DNA from: a virus
Virus record (IMG/VR): IMGVR_UViG_3300030333_000529
Span: 1-26,287 of that record
Reading direction: 5' to 3' (one strand)
DNA: 26,287 nt
Shown here: positions 10,601 to 16,800 of the stretch, one piece after another
Position numbering within the stretch: the first letter of the stretch is position 1
Layout: each line of letters begins with the position of its first letter
The notes under the pieces: generated by a model
The model's database searches: none
What the model was told of the DNA's origin: nothing
Seen by the model: only the letters and a program-made list of their open reading frames with translations
Translations under genes and position numbers: made by a program

Positions 10601-11801
10601 TCCATCATTTGGTTTAGATGAAGATATATGGTTAAGGTCTGCAAACGAAGGTTTGCAAATTGCAGCAGTTTTATATCCAGACATAGCACAAGATTTTGAA
10701 GCATTAGAACCTGTAGCACAACAAATAGCAAAAAATATTTATCAATTAAAAGCATGGGATAGATTTATAAATCCATATGCACCTAACTTGCGTTTGTTGT
10801 ATCAGGTAGATGTTGATGATGAAATGTTTGCAAAATGGTATGGAGAAAAAGGTGAGGAATCAGGATTAATGTGGAACTCTTTTGTAGAGTTAGCAGTAAT
10901 ACATACATATTACAGAGACCTTAGAGAGTATTATTCACACTATATGGGTACTAGAGCTGCTGACTTTGAGGCAACAAAACAAATGGTGTTGTTATTTGAC
11001 CTGGGCAAGTATGACTTAGAAGATAGTTATACATCTATGGCATTAGTAAAGCAAGGTAAAAAAATAACAGAATCTGGTAAATTACCAATGACTAAACCAG
11101 AGTATGACTTTGTCAATGACAATGAAGAAGAATATAAAAAATATGGTGGATCAATATTGTATTTCTTTGAGGGTCTTGGCACAGGTGATGTAGATTACTC
11201 TGCATATCAATCATTAGATAACTTAGGTAAAGTTACACCATTAACATCAGATGAGTTCTTTTATTCTGCTGCTATGTATGGTTCATCTATTGTAGAAAGA
11301 GCATTAAAAAATGCAGAGAGAAAAAGATTACAACAAGCAGGTTATTCAAACACAGATGACTTGTGGAAAATTAGTATGGCAAAAATAGATTTTAAATTAA
11401 GAGAAATGTTCCCACTTGCATATGGTAGAGATTTAGGTGAGTTGTCAAAACTAGATGGTTACAACACTGTATCTAATCAAGAGTATGACATAGAAATAAG
11501 AATGATGGAAGAAATTTATAAAGACAAAGCATTTAAAAATAGTCCAGTGTTTCCATTATTAGAGGAGTATTTAATTGCAAGAGAAAGCGTAATAGCATCT
11601 GTAATGACAGCTAAAAAAATGCCATCAAGACAAGCTGCTTTAGATTTTATAACTGGTAATGATTCAGAAGATGCACAAGAAATGAGAGATATACTGTATT
11701 ATAAAGGTGTAGAGATAGCTAAGAAAAACTACATGTTTGCTATCATGTTTGATGAGATATTTTATGAGGAAATATCTTACTATGGAATAGGAACAAGCTA
11801 A
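4641..11801 (+). CDS. Giant internal virion/DNA-ejection-type protein (2386 aa)
   Basis: This is the largest gene of the window. It starts at ATG 4641 (MSYFTKWSEDWLNAKNEREA), overlapping the previous stop. Visible parts: a charged helical N-terminus; a glycine-zipper segment at about 213-265 with repeated GxxxG/AxxxG (GTAGAIAGAKLGATGG, GGGLGAIGGAILGATGQA) that could insert in or cross a membrane; long alpha-helical stretches; RLFRGTSA at about 1346-1353, resembling the first strand of ADP-ribosyltransferase folds; a compact GHYLGIWDDGSTVYIDVS segment at 1593-1610; and a C-terminal third with PFFEAYREVLGRY near 1820 and a hydrophobic Gly/Pro stretch (ALGVAGGGLYPPLGPVVALP) near 1915. Giant head-internal or ejection proteins such as T7 gp16 are comparable in position and size. 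I see no polymerase signature. Tape measure is an alternative, but this lies before the capsid gene, an unusual place for one. Confidence 0.75.
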   Translation: MSYFTKWSEDWLNAKNEREALSQFQNNEEATADTDLISKRYYELEQFNPREDENLLSALASEGATNTDYYNLWKTTNSNDYRKYSGYVPLEAKEHTSFVKSALASDFKNPLRIGSIVRKGLNARYPGTNFSSTLWNGALLSLESITYPFQSIFGPAMGIEYEAAADRIMKNRGDTSGARSFRSYPGEQGEQKKLPWTVRARAGLEAYVKGYGLSGTAGAIAGAKLGATGGSAAGPVGTVIGGGLGAIGGAILGATGQAIVGGGYENNPGIKNDFIRFAPSESALEYLGEIDVDYKKIEEDNITNLGAVLEAAPDIYNKNLQVVTDGKKRELTFSEKADVFYLTANELLAAPLTEEQSAIEVFNTGKSINVPQFFNRSEVLNDAIRSRDGLYAQGITANVGDYYRMALLGSMENKYSPKYALTEEIDEAYEISVLAIRQLLAQGDITEEQQKLLLEDIETTANEMYSELKFNPDTKGAGRFLSGLLNFYIMYKTDLFVMGSKGVGVAGKSVDTDLVLAGLGKQYNDEVIKGGMEVSEWWAKNDDALKGWTNKFQQLMEESPDAPALLAMVENGMHPEFALRLVDNPSATYDILKQGVTEGFVADVRAGSRTIPGSKGPIGGETVGDAVQYALQPKVLDDAFIDNIADLMKGNVDEVFNQAAYSRTGSVLDIFLGRDRRLPSMPWGDLSNPQNAADTFFKVANMLSIPDPVIEKYLRQFVRAVQNGDQALAQKIYYDDLLKVEGAIQLKALFGLSDDEIAKYFQKNIDEVRGFGVEGGIYNASILNKFRDPDFINVIVKKTFGNLFANEEDLIKFSEKFISIIGQTRDMSIAVPNLRQTLRYTGLKRKLRNRWSGSKTVDESIATIRKAHDEGVPGTFFDPDTPLGEITKGAFADMKDPSLLYRGLETGIGLAETGLFTAISRGWMPLQLLFRLSFPLKVMLDGQLRMSALGIDSLFRNPVGLLKLLANDPEGYLAKGLGIDVFTGLQGPFRTVSEKGPQFLPRSLRKVMNLVQEGKQEYSIPEVMAMFARDPKFTSQFTKPTDLWDEALKQGTKNVKLKDGTVLPFVPNDEFIEAYVDFLVTQLVHDPLMPTIARGLREGLTDDEMVKQILDSQELTQELLTLNQRIIARNQKNGGVKIVKIIEDDTDVANLVAQYRQTINGFAGGSDDIIDVIASGTIKGIDLKSFSILKQTQATKAKNEIQKIMQPVYEDLPSSVPMLSKNVNKEAANFVTSFFDSMFFAVGQLEAVWSRIPTFKQAYFYFLENNIPFAQKEALAELLAKHFDPESVIKLPDNIVQLAKENLEAARITPEELQSIMNAKVPVKLQYNANSIDTVLYNTEGLFDVRLFRGTSATDEIVFDLDLQKAEFTAFKTEREIANVRAGANNTKISAYAASIHDEALIVNGGLSEQQLTKLKQNLTTKLEDDALVDKIIDDFAKALEDNPGMSYAEILERLGISNKEFNIAKITDDLRKGRHKEGDVNPAIIKRVLELDTKRPIPNKKIIDGEERNIWLDANSGEFGGSYDLSKKVADSQDMDLLEGIYVSPYATRVKKVKSDVEPGTIAPVEIPKSEFTPQVIKEYIDANKDLLRRQGHYLGIWDDGSTVYIDVSIKIPLKEQRGLLDEQIAKAMYVGLLSEQQSIAVIKKVSTPTVGADGKQVVVDTLEISYPKVYKKNGVASHTSLNYIKQYGTELLESINKLNALIRNTGVAPIVKGKRGKVNSNNVLFSSGMHGNLNTVDDANKLILFGGKDNPQLNKLTQVDYFSMLDLHGIRSNLKRNMTYDDLDRRAAEYGYELHNRLLYNLLERGYLAEAYRVALPFFEAYREVLGRYATLGAVNTRAASQVAHVYRRGVETNIIYEDKYGEKYLIIPVGGTPLEDYVKSEGRGTWVNDMDVDDSKVILKRGIPISALGVAGGGLYPPLGPVVALPVGYLTKDKPDLRRMFERTIFQFGLPFESRGDTFVGEALEESMPSVGRNLLGAVFGEDSPSFGLDEDIWLRSANEGLQIAAVLYPDIAQDFEALEPVAQQIAKNIYQLKAWDRFINPYAPNLRLLYQVDVDDEMFAKWYGEKGEESGLMWNSFVELAVIHTYYRDLREYYSHYMGTRAADFEATKQMVLLFDLGKYDLEDSYTSMALVKQGKKITESGKLPMTKPEYDFVNDNEEEYKKYGGSILYFFEGLGTGDVDYSAYQSLDNLGKVTPLTSDEFFYSAAMYGSSIVERALKNAERKRLQQAGYSNTDDLWKISMAKIDFKLREMFPLAYGRDLGELSKLDGYNTVSNQEYDIEIRMMEEIYKDKAFKNSPVFPLLEEYLIARESVIASVMTAKKMPSRQAALDFITGNDSEDAQEMRDILYYKGVEIAKKNYMFAIMFDEIFYEEISYYGIGTS

Positions 11802-12751
11802 TGTTAAAGAATTTTATTATACAATACGATACAGTATCTAATGTAGATGAAGGTACAGACCCTTTAGATGCTCTTACAGGTGGTGGTGGTATACCTATAG
11901 ATCAAGGATTAGTACAACAAGTAGTAGATAGAATTGTAGATGAATTAGGTTTAGATTCTAACAAACCACTAGGAATAGGATTTAAAAGTAAATACAAAGT
12001 AATGGTTCTTGATGATGTATTAGGTGTAGAAGCACCTAAAGATGTAGATGCAGAAACTTATCTAAAAGATCAAGGTTTTAAGTATGTATATTTTCCAGAA
12101 GATATTACACAAGAAGGTGGTGCATATGGTCCTAAGATAGTAGAACAATTTAAAAATATGATGGCAACAATAGGTTTTATAAACATTAATAAAACTACAG
12201 GCGTACAAAAAGATGCAGAGTATTACAAAGGTATTCAAAAACTTATGGAGTTTTCTATGAACAATGGTGGTAAGTTTACTTATGTTCAAGGATTAAAAAT
12301 ATTGTACAACGCAACTCTTGCAGGACAAGCTCCTGTACAACAATATCAAATGGACACAGATGAGATGGATGAATTAGTAGATGATTACATTGGTAAAGCA
12401 GAAACTAAAAAAGGTAGTCCATTAACAAAGAATGAAAAGGATTATTTAACAAGACAACTAAATGCTAAGTTAGGAGACTTTAGTTCTTCACTTGCAAACT
12501 TACAACCAGCATCAACAGCAAGGATAGAGTTTGACGAAATGTCAGGTGTGGCTACAACTATACCTGGACAAGAGGCAGAGCAACCTGATGTAGAAGGATT
12601 AGAAGAAGATTTGTCAGGAGTAGTAGAAGAGTTTATTGAACCAAGAGAAGAATTAGCAAGACAAGCAGATATAGAATCAGATGCAGCTACAAGATTTGCT
12701 AGAACAATGGGTAGTTTGTCAGCAGCAGAAAGTGATAGAGTAAACAGATAA
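11801..12751 (+). CDS. Virion-region protein of unknown function (316 aa)
   Basis: Starts at ATG 11801, sharing a base with the previous TAA (TAATG), with AGGAA upstream as a modest ribosome site, and ends in another TAATG junction. The product is mildly acidic. It has a Gly-rich turn near 28 (ALTGGGGIPID), a central alpha/beta region (about 60-160), and a Glu/Asp-rich C-terminal tail with helical heptad character (VEGLEEDLSGVVEEFIEPRE). No signal peptide, membrane span or catalytic signature is seen. Being sandwiched between the giant protein and the lysozyme-like protein suggests a further internal virion or neck component. Confidence 0.75.
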   Translation: MLKNFIIQYDTVSNVDEGTDPLDALTGGGGIPIDQGLVQQVVDRIVDELGLDSNKPLGIGFKSKYKVMVLDDVLGVEAPKDVDAETYLKDQGFKYVYFPEDITQEGGAYGPKIVEQFKNMMATIGFININKTTGVQKDAEYYKGIQKLMEFSMNNGGKFTYVQGLKILYNATLAGQAPVQQYQMDTDEMDELVDDYIGKAETKKGSPLTKNEKDYLTRQLNAKLGDFSSSLANLQPASTARIEFDEMSGVATTIPGQEAEQPDVEGLEEDLSGVVEEFIEPREELARQADIESDAATRFARTMGSLSAAESDRVNR

Positions 12752-13815
12752 TGGCAACTACAGCAGAAGTTATAGAAGCGTTAAAACAAGAGGGTCTTGC
12801 AGATGATGTAATAAAAATGCTTGTACCTATACTTGCTTACGAATCAAGAGTAGATGGCGTTCCATATGTACTTACCGCTATAGATTCTGAATCACCATCT
12901 TATGGTTTAGGTCAAGCAAACATAACATCAATGGAATCTGCATATTGGATGGCATTTAACGAACTTAATATAGATCTGCCTGGTCAAACGCAACAACAAG
13001 CAGACCAGTGGAGAAGAGCAGGGTATGATGTTAATGAAGAAGATGTAAGAGACTTTACACCAGAACAAAAAGAATTTGTAATTAATTACATGAAAACTGC
13101 AGATTTAGAATTTAACGCTAAATTAGTAAAACACATGTTGCATCAAAAAGAATTAGAACAAGACTTAAATCCTATGGATGCAATAAAAGATTTGTATAAA
13201 TTGACTATTGCTAAATTTAATCAACCAGATAGACATCCAGAAAGTGCAGCTTTCAAAAGCACTATAGATGCAGAAGTTGAAGAATATTATAGTATGCCAC
13301 CAACAACAACTACAGTTCCAGAAACTACTACAACTACAGTTCCAGAGACTACTACAACAACTACGCCAACGACTACAACAACTATGCCAGAAACAACAGT
13401 ACCACAGGTAGATGTAGGTTTTGACGAAAGAAGTCCTGGCATAATAAATCAATTTGGTACACCTCCACAAGATCAAATAAATACTGGTGCAGGTGGTAAC
13501 CAATCATTTGCGGATAATTTTAATGAAAATTTTTCTGAACCTGTTGGTCCAATAACACAAAAAATTAGAGATAAATACAATTCAAAAGAACAAAAAAGTA
13601 TTACACAAATTATTGAAATGTTACTTGCTACTACTAATAAAAGAAGAGCTGAAAAAGGAATGAAAGAACTTGATAAAAAAAACATATTAGAAAAAAGAAT
13701 GAGCAATTTAATAGACAGAGATAATCAATTTTTTAGAGAAACAGGGAAAATGCAATTTCCTGGTAGTAGTGTTCCTTTCAATATAGAGGATGTAACAGAC
13801 TTTTTAGACGAATAA
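12751..13815 (+). CDS. Lytic transglycosylase/lysozyme-like virion protein with Thr-rich linker
   Basis: A 354-aa protein likely to cut peptidoglycan during entry. The N-terminal 180 residues look like a lysozyme-like/SLT fold: E31 sits in LAYESRVDGVP (the usual catalytic-Glu motif ESxxxP), followed by SYGLGQAN at 50-57, matching the SYGLxQIN motif of transglycosylases. Next comes a mucin-like linker (about 183-218) of VPETTTTT-type repeats, then a basic helical C-terminus (about 255-354). There is no signal peptide, which fits delivery from the virion rather than secretion. Thr/Pro linkers like this are common in actinobacterial cell-wall proteins. The family assignment rests on these short motifs; the enzyme class could equally be a glycosidase of related fold. 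A peptidoglycan-binding partner is encoded two genes on. Confidence 0.7.
   Translation: MATTAEVIEALKQEGLADDVIKMLVPILAYESRVDGVPYVLTAIDSESPSYGLGQANITSMESAYWMAFNELNIDLPGQTQQQADQWRRAGYDVNEEDVRDFTPEQKEFVINYMKTADLEFNAKLVKHMLHQKELEQDLNPMDAIKDLYKLTIAKFNQPDRHPESAAFKSTIDAEVEEYYSMPPTTTTVPETTTTTVPETTTTTTPTTTTTMPETTVPQVDVGFDERSPGIINQFGTPPQDQINTGAGGNQSFADNFNENFSEPVGPITQKIRDKYNSKEQKSITQIIEMLLATTNKRRAEKGMKELDKKNILEKRMSNLIDRDNQFFRETGKMQFPGSSVPFNIEDVTDFLDE
13307..13354 (+). repeat. 24-bp tandem repeat encoding Thr-rich linker
   Basis: Two adjacent 24-base units (13307-13330 and 13331-13354) differ at a single base and encode a TTVPETTT unit. Further degenerate Thr codons continue to about 13404. In-frame unit length means copy changes alter linker length without shifting the frame. 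It is coding, not a CRISPR or attachment site. Confidence 0.85.
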
Positions 13816-13816
13816 A

Positions 13817-16800
13817 ATGGCAGAAGAAAGATTAGTCTGGGGTTCTGAAAAATTTATAGATGCCATCCTTGATGATATGAGAGCAGCAGCTCAATTATTT
13901 GAAATGGATGAAACAGAAATAACACCTTTAACACAACAATATGTTAATGAAGAAAAACTTTCTATTGCTAATCATGTAGATTTTATAGATGTATATCGTG
14001 AGACTTTAGATAGAACTGACCTGCCAGAGGGTATGAGCAAAGCAGAAGCAGCAGATAATATATTGTTGTACATTGAAGCAGCACAATATAAACAAAGAAC
14101 AGAAGGTACAGGAACTATTAATGGTTTACAAATACCAGAATTAGGTGTAACAGATTTACAAGCACAAGACCCAGAATTTAAAAAATTATTAACACAACAA
14201 TTTATTGATGCGGATCAAATAAAAATAGTTGGTATTTTTGGTAGTACAAGAACTACACCTGATGGACCTAGTTTTGTATATGCTGAAATAAATGACATAT
14301 TTGATTTTGTTGAATACGACAGAAGAGATATGTTTAAATTTTCCAAAGAAAGTTCTGATGCAACTATTGATGCAGTTAAAAAAACTATGTTAGATAAAGG
14401 TTACTTGTTTGACATAGGAGAATCATACAAAAGTTCTATAGCATTTCCTGTTATGTTAGGCATGAATGGAAGAATACAAATTGGTGAAGGTAATCATAGA
14501 CTAAGAGCTGCTTTAGAAATTAGTCAAGAAACAGGTAAAAAAATTTATATACCTATCTATGCATATCCAATGGGAAATGTTCAGTATGGTGGCATTCAAT
14601 TAATGTCAGCAGAAAAATTACCATATAGAGGAAGATCTAGGTTTGTAGGTGAACAAACTTTATATGATGCGTTACGACAATTATTGTTTGATGCAGATGC
14701 AAGTGAATATACAGTAAATGAAAAAATAGGAGAAAGACTTGGTGCTGCTAAAGGATATTCAGGTTCTAATTATTTAGGTGCAGGTGGTAGTGGTGGTAGT
14801 GAAGTAAGCCAGGAAAATGTTAAAAAGTTTTTTGATGCTATAGGAGTAGAGACTTTAACTTATGATGAATTGCCAGAAGATAATGTTTACAAAACAGGAG
14901 TTAATAATTTAACAGACACTACAAATGTAGTAGATGAAGGCATAGAGTTATTCCATGGTAGAGGTAAAGGTAGTAGAGTTCCAGACGAATTACATGCAGG
15001 TACATATCAAGCAGCAGTAGATAGAAATGCATTTATGTTTGGTAGTGAAAATATGTATGAAATTATTTATCAAATTAAAAATGATTTTGTAAATCAAGTT
15101 GCAGATCAACTGTCATATATAACAGTTGATAGTCAAGATTTTAGTGCAACAGAATATTTACAACCAGAAGTTTATTTACCTAATGGTAATGTTGATACTT
15201 ACGACATAAGAATAGATGTATTAAAAGATGGAACATTAAATGTTGTAATAGGTAAAGATGGAGAAGAAATAGCTACAGTGTTTAGTGATAGTAGTGTTGG
15301 AAATGTTATTGATGAATTAGAAGATGGTACTAATTTATATTCACAAATTAATCAGGAAAATTTAGAAAAAATTATAGGAGATAGAAATTTAGATAAATAT
15401 TTTGGAGAAGCAGGAGGGTTTTTAGATCCTGATAGAAGTTTTAAATATAAAGATGGTTATGAATTATATAAAGTAACTATTGACCCACAAGCAAAAGTTG
15501 TAGAATTTACAGATGATATAACTCTTGTAGAGCTTGGTAGAAAAGTATCTGTTGACCCAGACCTATTTGTAAATTATTTAGAACAAGGAAAAGTGGGAGA
15601 TATACAAGAAATTACATTACCTGATGGAAAAACAATAACGCTTACAGGAACTGCTAAGGAAAAATTAAATACTATAAAAAAAGAAATGGATGTTGTTGGT
15701 TACAGAAATCAAATGGAAGATGTCGGTAGTACATCTTATTATTTTTTAAACAAAGATGTTTATACAGAGACACCAGTAGATGCAGCATCTAATAAACAAT
15801 TTGATGAGGATGTACTTAAAAAGTTTGTAGAAAATGATCCATACAGAGATTTAGCTGCATTTGACACCGCACCTATAGACAGACAAAGATTAGCTAAAAC
15901 ATTTATGGGGGAAGTAGAAGATATTGCTGATGGCAAACCACTATTAGAAACAAGAATGTTACCTGGTGATGACCGATTACAATGGGCAAGTGAAGTTATA
16001 GAACCTAACAAAATGTTTAATCCAGATGATTTAACTAGATTAGATGTACCAGATTCAGAAAATAGTAGAGTAATTTGGAATGATACAACAACATTTAAAC
16101 CAAGTGAATTGTATTCAAGGATAATTACTAACACTGCTACTGATGAAGATATAACTAGATTTTTTATTTATTTAGCTACACATAGTGGTACACAAGCATA
16201 TGCTAGACAACCATTTAGTAAACCAGATGCTATTGCAGATATTGTAAAAATAGGAATATTTAGTGATTTACCATTAAACGAAATAATACCTATGGGTCAA
16301 CCATATTATGAAGCAGAATTTATAGATAAATTAAAAACTAACAATAATCAAATTGGAGACGAAATATATAAAGTGTTAGTTAATTTAGTAACTGAACAAG
16401 GACAGTTTGCTAATTTAAAAGAAACAATGAGAAATGTAATACTAGAAGCTCACAGAGATATATACGCTGCAAACCCTAATGATTACTTTATTGTATGGAG
16501 AGGTGGTAACTTAAATAGATTTGTTCCTTGGCAATCAACAAGTAAAAGTTATGGGTCTGCACAAGGGGTAATGTATCAAATGGTACAAGGTGGTTATGGT
16601 GGTGGTAGATCTGTAGACACTTATGTAGTACATAAAAATAATATGATAGATTTAGATGCATTAGGTTTATCGTTTAGTAATGAAAAAGAAATTATAGTAT
16701 TAACCGAAGAATTAAAATCACCACTAGCAAAAAGACCTACAACAATAGAAGGTAGAAAAGATATAAGGTCAATAAATGATTGGTGGTTATTAGCTAGAGA

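Noticed and set aside
4641-11801. Tape measure protein
   Set aside because: Length would allow it, but it lies before scaffold and capsid and shows mixed domains and a glycine zipper rather than long repeated helices. An internal or ejection protein fits better, though not proven.
13300-13404. CRISPR-like or attachment-site repeat
   Set aside because: The 24-bp units are directly adjacent without spacers, in frame and code a Thr-rich linker. They are protein repeats.
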